Assembly (NCBI GenBank): GCA_009693435.1 | Contig: SHXF01000158.1 | Coordinates: 1 to 7,214 of the forward strand | Direction: 5' to 3' | Length of the DNA: 7,214 nt | DNA from: Betaproteobacteria bacterium | Lineage (GTDB): Bacteria > Pseudomonadota > Gammaproteobacteria > Burkholderiales > SG8-39 | Shown: one piece after another, positions 1 through 6,308 of the stretch | Numbering within the stretch: the stretch's first letter is position 1 | Layout of the letters: each line of letters opens with the position of its first letter | The notes under the pieces: generated by a model | Told to the model about the DNA's origin: nothing | Databases searched by the model: none | Seen by the model: only the letters and a program-made list of their open reading frames with translations | Translations under genes and position numbers: made by a program

Positions 1-125
1 GCGGCGTCGGCGCGCTGGACGACGCGATCGAGCGCGCGATCCTGAAATCCTCGCCGTTGCCCAAGCCCGACAGGCCGGAGCTCTTCACGCGCAACTTCGA
101 GCTCAGGTACCGGCCACTGGATTGA
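1..125 (+). CDS. tolA: TolA, C-terminal end (5' part outside window)
   Basis: The first 125 bases read in one frame (full codons from position 3) into about 40 residues ending at a TGA at 123-125. They contain the motif [13 protein letters not shown] followed by FELRYRP. In TolA family proteins the C-terminal domain III ends in this way, with a SSPLPxP...LF motif and a final beta strand. TolA spans the periplasm from the inner-membrane TolQR motor and contacts TolB and Pal. The position immediately upstream of tolB is the normal tolQRAB-pal order. The N-terminal anchor and the long helical domain lie outside the window. Confidence 0.9.
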   Translation, partial: GVGALDDAIERAILKSSPLPKPDRPELFTRNFELRYRPLD

Positions 126-126
126 C

Positions 127-132
127 TATAAT
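127..132 (+). promoter_or_regulatory. Perfect -10-like hexamer just upstream of tolB
   Basis: TATAAT lies 7 bases before the tolB ATG, just after the tolA stop. No convincing -35 hexamer is seen about 17 bases upstream, and there is no Shine-Dalgarno sequence before the ATG. If it is used, transcription would begin at or next to the start codon and give a leaderless or nearly leaderless tolB message. It may be a chance match, so this is weak evidence. Confidence 0.25.
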
Positions 133-139
133 TCCCCGC

Positions 140-1408
140 ATGCAACGGCTCATCGCGGCGCTCGTCCTGTTCCTCGCCGCCTCGGGCGCGGGCGCGCAGC
201 TTTCGATCGAAGTCACCGGCGCGGGCGCCAACCGCATTCCTATCGCCATCGTGCCCTTCGCGGGCGAAGGCAGCATCGCGCCGGGCATCTCCACTATCGT
301 GCGCGCCGACCTGGAGCGCAGCGGCCTGTTCCGCACGCTCGAGACGCCGGCGCTCGCGCCAGCGCCCACGGACGCCTCCGCCGTCAGCTACCCGGAATGG
401 CGTTCGCGACTCGCCGATGCGCTGGTCGTCGGCTCGGTGGCGGCACGGCCAGACGGCCGCTTCGAGGTGCGTTTCAAGCTGCACGACGTGGTCAAGGGCG
501 CCGACCTCTCTGGCGTCGCCTACACGCTGGCCAAGGATCAGTTGCGCGCCACCGCGCACCGCATCTCGGACTTCATCTACGAGCGCCTCACCGGCGAGAA
601 GGGTGTGTTCTCGACGCGCATCGCCTACGTGGTGAAGCGCGGCAACCGCTTCGAGCTGCAGGTCGCGGACGCCGACGGCGCTGGCGAGGAAACCGCGCTT
701 GCTTCGTTCGAGCCGATCATCTCTCCGGTCTGGTCGCCGGACGGGCGGCGCATCGCCTACGTCTCGTTCGAGAACAAGAAGCCGGTGGTGTACGTGCATT
801 CGCTGCTCGACGGCAAGCGGCAGGTGGTGGCGAACTTCAAGGGCTCCAACTCGGCGCCGGCCTGGTCGCCCGATGGCACCAGGCTGGCGGTGGCCTTGTC
901 GCGCGACGGCGGCTCGCAGCTCTTCATGGTCAACGCCGACGGCAGCGGCGTGCGGCGCCTGTCCACCTCGGGCGGGATCGACACCGAGCCGCGCTTTTCG
1001 CCCGACGGGCAGTCCATCTACTTCACCTCCGACCGCGGCGGCAGCCCGCAGATCTACCGCATGGGCGCGAACGGAGGCGAGGCGCAACGCGTGACCTTCG
1101 ACGGCACCTACAACGTCTCGCCGCGCATTTCGCCCGACGGCAAGCGCCTGGCGTACGTGGCGCGCAACGGCGGCAAGTTCCAGGTCGCGATACTCGATCT
1201 CGCGACCCGGCAGGTGCAGGTGCTGACTGACAGCGACCGCGACGAGTCGCCAAGCTTTTCGCCCAACGGCCGCATGATCCTGCTTGCCACGGTCATCGGT
1301 GGCCGCGGCGTGCTATCCGCGGTCTCGGCCGACGGCAGCGTGAAGCAGCGCCTGTCGACCGCCTCCGGCGACGTCAGGGAGCCCGCATGGGGTCCCTTTA
1401 CCCAGTAA
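140..1408 (+). CDS. tolB: TolB, periplasmic beta-propeller of the Tol-Pal system
   Basis: Periplasmic protein that binds Pal and TolA and is needed for outer-membrane constriction at division and for envelope integrity. The 422-residue product has the normal family length. Residues 1-19 form a signal peptide (MQR, a hydrophobic core, then AGA before Gln20). The N-terminal domain follows, with the typical IPIAIVPF segment at 33-40. The beta-propeller blades carry SPDG at 199, 243, 287 and 331 and SPNG at 374, with a regular period of about 44 residues. The ATG at 140 is chosen because it begins a clean signal peptide. A TTG at 122 in the same frame overlaps the tolA stop but adds six residues that are not needed. 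There is no clear ribosome binding site. The gene lies between tolA and pal, probably co-transcribed with both. Confidence 0.95.
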   Translation: MQRLIAALVLFLAASGAGAQLSIEVTGAGANRIPIAIVPFAGEGSIAPGISTIVRADLERSGLFRTLETPALAPAPTDASAVSYPEWRSRLADALVVGSVAARPDGRFEVRFKLHDVVKGADLSGVAYTLAKDQLRATAHRISDFIYERLTGEKGVFSTRIAYVVKRGNRFELQVADADGAGEETALASFEPIISPVWSPDGRRIAYVSFENKKPVVYVHSLLDGKRQVVANFKGSNSAPAWSPDGTRLAVALSRDGGSQLFMVNADGSGVRRLSTSGGIDTEPRFSPDGQSIYFTSDRGGSPQIYRMGANGGEAQRVTFDGTYNVSPRISPDGKRLAYVARNGGKFQVAILDLATRQVQVLTDSDRDESPSFSPNGRMILLATVIGGRGVLSAVSADGSVKQRLSTASGDVREPAWGPFTQ

Positions 1409-1426
1409 TTCGATAGGAGCATCCGC

Positions 1427-1990
1427 ATGCCGAACAAACCAATGCGTGTTTTGCTGGCAGCGCTGGCTGCTACCGTGCTTGCCGCGTGTTCCAGCGCTCC
1501 GACCTCGGAGCAGGATCCCGCGGGCGTGGAGGAGCGCAAGCCAAGTCCCGGTGCCGACACCCAGCCGGTGACGAAGCCCGGGGTTACGGGCGTGGACCTG
1601 ACCGCCCAACGCAAGCCGGGCGCAAGCGTCCTTACCGACCCGAAGTCGATCCTGTCCAAGCGCTCGATCTACTACGACCTCGACAAGTACGACGTGAAGG
1701 ACGACTACAAGGCGCTGGTCGAAGCGCACGCGCGCTACCTGCGCGACAACCCTGGCACCAAGATGCTGATCCAGGGCAACACCGACGAGCGCGGCAGCCG
1801 CGAGTACAACCTCGCGCTTGGCCAGCGGCGCTCGGAAGGCGTGAAACGCATGCTGCTCCTGCTCGGCGCGAAGGAAGAGCAACTCGAGTCCGTCAGCCTG
1901 GGCGAGGAAAAGCCCAAGGCGCAAGGCTCGACCGAGGAGGCCTGGTCGCAGAACCGCCGCAGCGACATGCTGTACTCCGGCGAGTTCTAG
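1427..1990 (+). CDS. pal: Pal, peptidoglycan-associated outer-membrane lipoprotein
   Basis: Lipoprotein that anchors the outer membrane to peptidoglycan and is the partner of TolB and TolA. The protein has 187 residues. The signal peptide ends in the lipobox LAAC with the lipidated Cys21, and the next residue is Ser, which is consistent with sorting to the outer membrane. Residues about 22-75 form a low-complexity Pro/Gly-rich linker. Residues about 80-187 are an OmpA-like peptidoglycan-binding domain, with IYYDLDKYDVKDDY at the start, the diagnostic NTDERGSREYNLALGQRR (118-135) and the C-terminal GEEKP...GSTEEAWSQNRRSD. An AGGAG Shine-Dalgarno stands about 8 bases before the ATG at 1427. An in-frame ATG at codon 6 is less well placed. 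The gene is 18 bases after tolB and 3 bases before cpoB. Confidence 0.96.
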   Translation: MPNKPMRVLLAALAATVLAACSSAPTSEQDPAGVEERKPSPGADTQPVTKPGVTGVDLTAQRKPGASVLTDPKSILSKRSIYYDLDKYDVKDDYKALVEAHARYLRDNPGTKMLIQGNTDERGSREYNLALGQRRSEGVKRMLLLLGAKEEQLESVSLGEEKPKAQGSTEEAWSQNRRSDMLYSGEF

Positions 1991-1993
1991 TAG

Positions 1994-2734
1994 ATGCGTC
2001 TTCTCGTCCTCATGGCGGCGCTCTGCATGGCGCTGCCCGCCTGGGCGCTGTTCGACGACGACGAGGCGCGCGCGCGCCTCGAAGTCCTGCGCAAGGAGAT
2101 GCGCGCAGTGGACGAGCGCATCGGCAAGCTGGAGGACCGGCGCGCGTTGCTCGACCTGGCGACGCAGATCGAGGCGCTCAAGGGCGACATCGCCAAGCTG
2201 CGCGGGCAGGTCGAGGTGCTGGTTAATCTGGTCGAGCAGTCCGAGAAGCGCCAGAAGGACCTGTACCTGGACATCGACACGCGCCTGCGCAAGCTCGAAA
2301 AGCTGCAGGAACCGGCACCCGGCGACAAGCCGGGCGAAGCCGGCGTCACGCCGCCCGAAACAAAGGCGTACGAGGCGGCGCTGAACCAGTTCAAGCTCGG
2401 CAACTACCCGCTCGCGATCTCGGCGTTCCAGGGTTTCATGGTGACTTACCCGACCAGCAAGCTTGCGCCCTCGGCGCAGTACTGGATCGGCAACGCGCAC
2501 TACGCGCAGCGCGACTTCAAGCAGGCCATCGCCGCGCAGCAACGCGTCATCGCGCAGTGGCCGGACGACCCGAAAGCGCCCGACGCGCTGCTCAACATCG
2601 CCTCTTCGCAGGAGGCGGCGGACGATCGCCGCGGCGCGCAGAAGTCACTCGAGGCGCTGGTGTCGAAGTACCCGTCCAGCCCCGCTGCGGCCAGCGCCAA
2701 GCAGCGGCTGGCGCAGTCGCCCGGCAAGCGTTGA
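1994..2734 (+). CDS. cpoB: CpoB (YbgF), Tol-Pal-associated periplasmic TPR protein
   Basis: In E. coli, CpoB coordinates the Tol machine with peptidoglycan synthase PBP1b during division; the same role is inferred here from sequence and position. The 246-residue protein begins with a signal peptide (residues 1-18, ending LPAWA before Leu19-Phe20). A charged, heptad-like coiled coil follows at about 24-105 and would give the oligomerisation domain. A Pro/Gly linker (107-121) leads to three TPR-like repeats at about 124-157, 161-194 and 198-231, each with a YP or WP turn (TYPTS, QWPDD, KYPSS). The ATG is 3 bases after the pal stop and has only a poor Shine-Dalgarno, so translation is probably coupled to pal. 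The length is normal for the family. Confidence 0.94.
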   Translation: MRLLVLMAALCMALPAWALFDDDEARARLEVLRKEMRAVDERIGKLEDRRALLDLATQIEALKGDIAKLRGQVEVLVNLVEQSEKRQKDLYLDIDTRLRKLEKLQEPAPGDKPGEAGVTPPETKAYEAALNQFKLGNYPLAISAFQGFMVTYPTSKLAPSAQYWIGNAHYAQRDFKQAIAAQQRVIAQWPDDPKAPDALLNIASSQEAADDRRGAQKSLEALVSKYPSSPAAASAKQRLAQSPGKR

Positions 2735-3408
2735 GCCGGGCCGTAGTTCTTCTTTCGGGGGGTCTGGATTCCGCGACCACGCTGGCGTGGGCGCGCGATG
2801 CCGGGCACGAGTGCTTCGCGCTATCGATCGACTACGGGCAGCGGCACGCCGCTGAACTCGATGCGGCCGGCAAGATCGCCCTCCGCTTCGCTGCCGCCGG
2901 GCATCGTGTCGTCAAGCTCGACCTCGCGCAGTTCGGCGGCTCGGCGCTGACCGACGCGTCCATCGCGGTGCCGCAAGGCGGCGTCGCCACGCCGATTCCC
3001 GTGACCTACGTTCCCGCGCGCAACACCATCATGCTTTCCATCGCGCTCGGCTGGGCCGAGGTGCTCGGCGCGCCGTACATCTTCATCGGCGCCAACGCGG
3101 TGGATTACTCGGGCTACCCGGATTGCCGCCCGGAGTACCTGAACGCGTTCGAAGCGATGGCCAATCTCGCCACCAAGGCGGGGGTCGAGGGACGCGGGAT
3201 CGAAGTGCGCGGGCCGCTCGTCGACCTGCCCAAGGCGGAGATCGTGAAGCTGGCGCTGCGCCTGGGCGTCGATCCGGCCGAGACGCTGAGCTGCTATCAG
3301 CCGGATGCCAAAGCGCGGGCATGCGGCAAATGCGACGCATGCCGGATCCGCCTGGCGGGTTTCGCCGCGGCAGGGGCAAAGGACCCCGCCGCATATATTA
3401 GTATTTGA
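2731..3408 (+). CDS. queC: QueC, 7-cyano-7-deazaguanine (preQ0) synthase
   Basis: Cytosolic ATP-dependent enzyme that converts 7-carboxy-7-deazaguanine plus ammonia to preQ0, a precursor of queuosine in tRNA. The 225-residue product shows the PP-loop ATP-binding motif SGGLDS at 9-14, IDYGQRH at 33-39, VPARNTI at 94-100, [14 protein letters not shown] at 120-133, and a C-terminal zinc site formed by Cys188, Cys198, Cys201 and Cys204 (CGKCDAC). The start is taken as the TTG at 2731, which overlaps the cpoB stop as TTGA and gives [14 protein letters not shown], the usual QueC beginning. Upstream codons in this frame only translate the inside of cpoB. Coupling to cpoB is likely because no good Shine-Dalgarno is visible. 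queE, often its neighbour in this cluster, is not here. Confidence 0.95.
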   Translation: MSRAVVLLSGGLDSATTLAWARDAGHECFALSIDYGQRHAAELDAAGKIALRFAAAGHRVVKLDLAQFGGSALTDASIAVPQGGVATPIPVTYVPARNTIMLSIALGWAEVLGAPYIFIGANAVDYSGYPDCRPEYLNAFEAMANLATKAGVEGRGIEVRGPLVDLPKAEIVKLALRLGVDPAETLSCYQPDAKARACGKCDACRIRLAGFAAAGAKDPAAYISI

Positions 3409-3410
3409 CG

Positions 3411-4526
3411 ATGGACCCGACGCCCGCGCAGATTGCCCCGTACGTAGCAGGAGGTGCCTTCGTGCTGGCCTTCGTCTTCGGCGCGGTCGGCGCGAAGACC
3501 GATTTCTGCACCATGGGCGCGGTGTCCGACTGGGTGAACATGGGCGACAAGGGGCGCCTGCGCATGTGGGTGCTGGCGATCGCTACGGCCATCCTCGGCG
3601 CGAACGCGCTGCAGCTCGCGGGGGTCGTGGACCTGGGCAAGTCGATCTACCCGTCGCCGAATTTCGCCTGGCTGTCGTACCTCGTCGGCGGCTTTCTCTT
3701 CGGCGTAGGCATGACCCTGGGCTCCGGCTGCGGCTCGAAGACGCTGATCCGCATCGGCGGTGGCAACCTGAAGTCGGTGATCGTCTTCGTCTTCCTCGGC
3801 ATCGCGGCGTACATGACGCTGAAGGGCCTGTTCGGCGCCTTCCGCGTCGAGGTGCTGGAGAAGGCGTCGATCGCGCTGGCGGGCAACCAGGACCTGCCCT
3901 CGGTCTTCGCGCGGCTGGCCGGAGGGGAGCGCAGGACCTGGATGATGGCGCTGCCGGTGCTGATCGCCGGCGGCATGCTCGCCTGGATCTACGCTTCGAA
4001 GGATTTCCGCGGCAATTTCGATCTCAATTTGGGCGGCGTGGTGACCGGGCTGGTGGTCACCGGCGGCTGGTACGTTTCCGGCAAGATTGGGTACCTCGCC
4101 GAGGACCCGCAGACCCTGCAGGAGGCCTTCATCGCCACTAATACTGGCCGCATGGAGTCATTCTCTTTCGTCGCACCAATGGCTTACACGCTCGAGTACC
4201 TCATGTTCTGGACCGACAAGTCGAAGATCGTGACGTATGGGATTGCTTCGGCGGCGGGCGTGATCGCCGGATCCGCCGCCTGGTCCCTGGCGACGAAGAG
4301 ATTCCGCTGGGAGGGTTTCCGCGACGCCGAGGACACCGCCAGCCACATGCTGGGCGGCGTCCTGATGGGCTTCGGCGGCGTGACGGCGCTCGGCTGTACC
4401 GTGGGGCAGGGGATCACCGGTTTCTCGACCCTTGCCATCGGGTCGATGCTCACGTTCGCTGCGCTGATCGCCGGCGCCGCGGCGACGATGAAGTGGCAGT
4501 ACTGGCGAATGATGCGAGAAGCCTGA
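3411..4526 (+). CDS. YeeE/YedE (TsuA-like) sulfur-compound membrane transporter
   Basis: Integral inner-membrane protein of 371 residues with about nine or ten hydrophobic segments, in two similar halves. It carries the family's conserved cysteine motifs: KTDFCTMG (Cys33), GSGCGSKTL (Cys107) and GCTVGQGITGFSTL (Cys329). In the characterised bacterial TsuA/YeeE, three cysteines in equivalent motifs line the path for thiosulfate uptake. Thiosulfate is therefore the best guess here, but related members act on other sulfur or selenium compounds. No TusA/YeeD-like partner lies next to it. The start is uncertain: ATG at 3411 gives MDPTPAQ, and a TTG at 3405 overlaps the queC stop and would add two residues. 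Neither has a Shine-Dalgarno. An AT-rich TATATT at 3394-3399 could act as a -10 element. Confidence 0.88.
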   Translation: MDPTPAQIAPYVAGGAFVLAFVFGAVGAKTDFCTMGAVSDWVNMGDKGRLRMWVLAIATAILGANALQLAGVVDLGKSIYPSPNFAWLSYLVGGFLFGVGMTLGSGCGSKTLIRIGGGNLKSVIVFVFLGIAAYMTLKGLFGAFRVEVLEKASIALAGNQDLPSVFARLAGGERRTWMMALPVLIAGGMLAWIYASKDFRGNFDLNLGGVVTGLVVTGGWYVSGKIGYLAEDPQTLQEAFIATNTGRMESFSFVAPMAYTLEYLMFWTDKSKIVTYGIASAAGVIAGSAAWSLATKRFRWEGFRDAEDTASHMLGGVLMGFGGVTALGCTVGQGITGFSTLAIGSMLTFAALIAGAAATMKWQYWRMMREA

Positions 4527-4532
4527 TAAAAT
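4527..4532 (+). promoter_or_regulatory. Possible -10 element for tRNA-Lys
   Basis: TAAAAT (five of six matches to TATAAT) directly follows the permease stop and is followed by a GC-rich stretch (CGCGGC), as is usual for the discriminator of stable-RNA promoters. The start would lie about 20-25 bases before the mature tRNA. The -35 match is poor (TGGCGA at 4503-4508, three of six). The tRNA could also be read from the upstream operon. Confidence 0.3.
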
Positions 4533-4562
4533 TCGCGGCTTTTCCGCAATCACAAAATCATT

Positions 4563-4638
4563 GGGTCGTTAGCTCAGCTGGTAGAGCAGCGGACTTTTAA
4601 TCCGTTGGTCGGCGGTTCGAATCCGCCACGGCCTACCA
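4563..4638 (+). tRNA. tRNA-Lys, anticodon UUU
   Basis: The 76 bases fold into a full cloverleaf. The acceptor stem GGGTCGT pairs with ACGGCCT (G-U at the first and fourth pairs). The D stem is GCTC/GAGC. The anticodon stem GCGGA/TCCGT encloses the loop CTTTTAA, with anticodon TTT at 4596-4598. The T stem GGCGG/CCGCC encloses TTCGAAT. Discriminator A and a genomically encoded CCA end the gene at 4638. A strong terminator follows, and an integrase gene converges on it, so this tRNA is the likely attachment site of the element to its right. Confidence 0.97.
4611..4638 (+). other. Putative attachment site (attL) in the tRNA-Lys 3' end
   Basis: The T arm to CCA end of the tRNA lies 24 bases from the 3' end of a tyrosine recombinase gene. 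This is the usual geometry of an integrated island, whose att core reproduces the tRNA 3' end. No second copy of this sequence occurs in the window, so the exact core and the opposite end cannot be defined here. The boundary is inferred. Confidence 0.45.
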
Positions 4639-4646
4639 ACCTCTTC

Positions 4647-4675
4647 AACGGCTTAGCTCGCGCTAGGCCGTTTTT
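4647..4675 (+). terminator. Rho-independent terminator after tRNA-Lys
   Basis: An 11-pair stem (4647-4657 with 4662-4672, including one T-G wobble) closes a four-base loop TCGC and runs into TTTTT at 4671-4675. It would end the tRNA-Lys transcript about 10 bases past the CCA. Read on the other strand there is no T-run and the wobble becomes a mismatch, so it should act mainly on the + strand. It overlaps the last codons and stop of the convergent integrase gene. Confidence 0.85.
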
Positions 4676-5688
4676 CTTTGCTCCGCTGTAACCGCTTTTG
4701 TACCAGCGGCCACGATGCGCGCGGCGGAAACTGCCAAGTGCTGCGGGCCGAAGTGCGCGTACCGCTGCACCATCAACGCCGTCCGCCACCCGCCTAGCTG
4801 CTGCAGCTCGTACTGAGGCGTCCCGGCCTGCACGTGCCAGCTTGCCCACGTGTGCCGCAGGTCATGCCACCGGAAGTCCTCGATTCCGGCCCTGCGCAGC
4901 GCCCGCTTCCACGCCGATCCAGCCAGCCAGCGCACCGGCTTGCCTAGATAGGTGAACACGTGTCGCGGGTGCTTTCCGATCTGCTTTCGTACAACCGCCA
5001 TCGCCTCGGAATTCAATGGAACTGCAATAGCCTTGCGCGCCTTCGCCTGGTCGGGATGAATCCACGCGACTCCCTCGTCGATGCGTACCTGCTCCCACTC
5101 CAAGCCGGTCACGTTCGCGCGCCGCAGGCCGGTGTAGACCGCGAAGCGCGCCATGTCCGCAAGGTGCGGGGGCAGTTCCAACGCCAGCCGCTCGAAATCC
5201 TCCCGCGTGATCCAGCGCACGCGGCCTTCCTTGAGCTTGTACATCCGCACCTTCGGCACCCGGTCCAGCCATTCCCATTCGAAGCACGCTTTCCTGAGAA
5301 GCGCCCGGATCAACGCCATGTAGTGATTCGCGGTCGCGGGGCTGGCCTCGACCGCCTTGATGTCGGCGATTTCGACCAGCTTGTCGCGCGAGATGCGATG
5401 CAACGGCATCCCGCGAAGGTGCTTATCGAACCAACGCAGATACGCAATGTCCTGCCGATGCGTCGCCTTGTGGTTCATTTCCTTCAACCATCGCAACACG
5501 GCTTCCTGCCAAGTGCGTTCCGGCCTAGCTCCAAGCCGGTCCTGCTCCCACAACGCCGCCTTGCGGCGCGCTTCGAACTGCTCCGCTCTTACGCGGTCGG
5601 CAGTCCCAGCGCTTTCTTGTACTCGGCGTCCGTTGTAGGTGAAGCGGACCCACCAATACGGCGAGCCCCTGCGCTTGTAGAGTGACAT
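4663..5688 (-). CDS. Tyrosine recombinase (site-specific integrase)
   Basis: Integrase that would recombine the element's att site with tRNA-Lys. The protein has 341 residues. The N-terminal part starts MSLYKRRGSPYWWVRF, an arm-type DNA-binding fold common in phage and island integrases. A core-binding SAM-like domain lies at about 60-145, and the catalytic domain at about 160-325. All expected active-site residues can be placed: Arg189 in TGLRR, Lys216 (or Lys219) in QAKARK, His275 and Arg278 in HDLRHTWAS, Trp301 in GGW, and the nucleophile Tyr310 in QRYAHF. The gene therefore appears intact. AAAGG upstream of the ATG serves as Shine-Dalgarno. Its 5' end overlaps the helix-turn-helix gene by 100 bases, and its stop codon lies inside the tRNA terminator stem. 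Its target cannot be proven without the attR side. Confidence 0.93.
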   Translation of the reverse strand: MSLYKRRGSPYWWVRFTYNGRRVQESAGTADRVRAEQFEARRKAALWEQDRLGARPERTWQEAVLRWLKEMNHKATHRQDIAYLRWFDKHLRGMPLHRISRDKLVEIADIKAVEASPATANHYMALIRALLRKACFEWEWLDRVPKVRMYKLKEGRVRWITREDFERLALELPPHLADMARFAVYTGLRRANVTGLEWEQVRIDEGVAWIHPDQAKARKAIAVPLNSEAMAVVRKQIGKHPRHVFTYLGKPVRWLAGSAWKRALRRAGIEDFRWHDLRHTWASWHVQAGTPQYELQQLGGWRTALMVQRYAHFGPQHLAVSAARIVAAGTKAVTAEQRKTA

Positions 5689-5894
5689 AGCCTTTCGTCC
5701 TTTCCGTCACCCTGCAACGCCTGCCGGTTGCAAGGATAGATGCCGCGCAGGTAAGCGACAAGATCGGCTTCGACGAACACCCAACGCTTTCCCGGCTTGG
5801 CACCGGGGATGATTCCGGCGCGCGCCTTCTCCAACACCGTCACCGGGTGCATGTTCAAGAGGTGCGCGGCCTGCTCGGCGTTGAGGGTTTGCAT
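5589..5894 (-). CDS. Small MerR/AlpA-type helix-turn-helix protein, candidate excisionase/regulator
   Basis: The product has 101 residues. Residues 1-52 (LNAEQAAHLLNMHPVTVLEKARAG, then IPGAKPGKRWVF and VEADLVAYL) match the pattern of the helix-turn-helix 17 family: a recognition helix, a basic wing, then an aspartate-led helix. Such proteins beside an integrase act as excisionases or as regulators of integration. The part after residue 68 is read from DNA that also encodes the start of the integrase in another frame, and it looks unstructured. The domain ends well before it. The start at 5894 has only a weak Shine-Dalgarno, so translation may be coupled to the ORF 15 bases upstream. DNA binding is well supported; the excisionase role is inferred from position. 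Confidence 0.75.
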   Translation of the reverse strand: MQTLNAEQAAHLLNMHPVTVLEKARAGIIPGAKPGKRWVFVEADLVAYLRGIYPCNRQALQGDGKDERLCHSTSAGARRIGGSASPTTDAEYKKALGLPTA

Positions 5895-5909
5895 TCGCTG
5901 TTCGGACTT

Positions 5910-6140
5910 TCAGCGCCGCCCGCCTCGCCGGATCGGGCTGCGGAAGGCGTTGAATCGGAAACGCCTCGCCTGCTCCATGCGCCGCAGGTTTGCCCGGAAC
6001 GCCATGCGATAGCGCGAATCGCCAGACCTTCTGTGCGGGAGTACGCGAAGCGACAAGCGACGATTGATCCAACGATGCAAGCGCACGATGTTTAGCGAGA
6101 CCGACAGCGCCGCATTCAGCTCGAACTGCGCATGCTTCAT
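5910..6140 (-). CDS. Small basic orphan protein, function unknown
   Basis: The 76-residue ORF starts MKHAQFELNAALSVSLNIVRL and becomes very Arg-rich toward the C terminus (ending RSPIRRGGRR). I do not recognise a family. Support for it being a gene: GGGA lies about 7 bases before the ATG, and it is colinear with and 15 bases from the helix-turn-helix gene, in an operon-like row with the integrase. Against: it is short, and Arg-rich reading is common in wrong frames of GC-rich DNA. No membrane segment or signal peptide is seen. It may be an element-encoded nucleic-acid-binding protein or a remnant. Confidence 0.45.
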   Translation of the reverse strand: MKHAQFELNAALSVSLNIVRLHRWINRRLSLRVLPHRRSGDSRYRMAFRANLRRMEQARRFRFNAFRSPIRRGGRR

Positions 6141-6151
6141 TGCTCTATCCC

Positions 6152-6178
6152 TGTTGACGCCGGCGCTGAATTGACCAG
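6152..6178 (+). repeat. Left terminal inverted repeat
   Basis: TGTTGACGCCG, six bases, then AATTGACCAG. It matches the reverse complement of 6256-6282 in 21 defined positions with the same six-base spacing. It abuts the small ORF's ribosome binding region at 6141-6151. Confidence 0.8.
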
Positions 6179-6255
6179 GAGTGCCGGTTTCGGTTTGACC
6201 AGGGTGCGCCCAATGAATGCGCTGGTCAGTCGCTGATCGGCACTACCCCTCTAAA

Positions 6256-6282
6256 CTGGTCAATTTTCGGTCGGCGTCAACA
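6256..6282 (-). repeat. Right terminal inverted repeat
   Basis: On the - strand this reads TGTTGACGCCG, six different bases, then AATTGACCAG. It is the mirror partner of 6152-6178. Confidence 0.8.
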
Positions 6283-6308
6283 AATTGCTTTCATGCGGAG
6301 GGGCTTCA

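Larger units (their letters stand above)
6152..6282. mobile_element. 131-bp IS21-like miniature element or IS remnant (no transposase)
   Basis: The segment starts TG and ends CA. Its outer 27 bases are inverted copies matching in two blocks, 11 of 11 (TGTTGACGCCG) and 10 of 10 (AATTGACCAG), separated by six unmatched bases. Inside, TGACCAG recurs at 6172 and 6196 and in reverse (CTGGTCA) at 6222 and 6256. GTGCCG at 6181 mirrors CGGCAC at 6238. TG...CA ends with repeated TTGACC-type motifs in each terminus resemble IS21-family ends, where they bind the transposase IstA. No istA or istB remains. No target-site duplication is visible directly next to the ends, so this may be an internally deleted copy or an old miniature element. 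Family naming is inference; the paired ends are seen directly. Confidence 0.7.

Noticed and set aside
122..139. TTG at 122 as the tolB start
   Set aside because: The ATG at 140 starts a normal signal peptide, and the six added residues bring no Shine-Dalgarno. It is kept only as a possible alternative.
1313..2542. Long antisense open frame of 409 codons across pal and cpoB
   Set aside because: It is the complement of two certain genes in GC-rich DNA, where long antisense frames are expected. The composition is Leu/Arg/Val/Ala-rich and there are no recognisable motifs.
2557..2730. N-terminal extension of queC into cpoB
   Set aside because: The extra codons are another frame of the cpoB TPR region. 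QueC proteins begin a few residues before SGGLDS, which fits the TTG at 2731.
4960..5685. 241-codon + strand open frame opposite the integrase
   Set aside because: It mirrors an integrase with all catalytic residues intact, and has no ribosome binding site or recognisable domain.
6139..6290. Possible target-site duplication ATTGCT on both sides of the 131-bp element
   Set aside because: The two copies do not touch the element ends (7 bases away on the left, 1-2 on the right), so they do not fit a transposition footprint.
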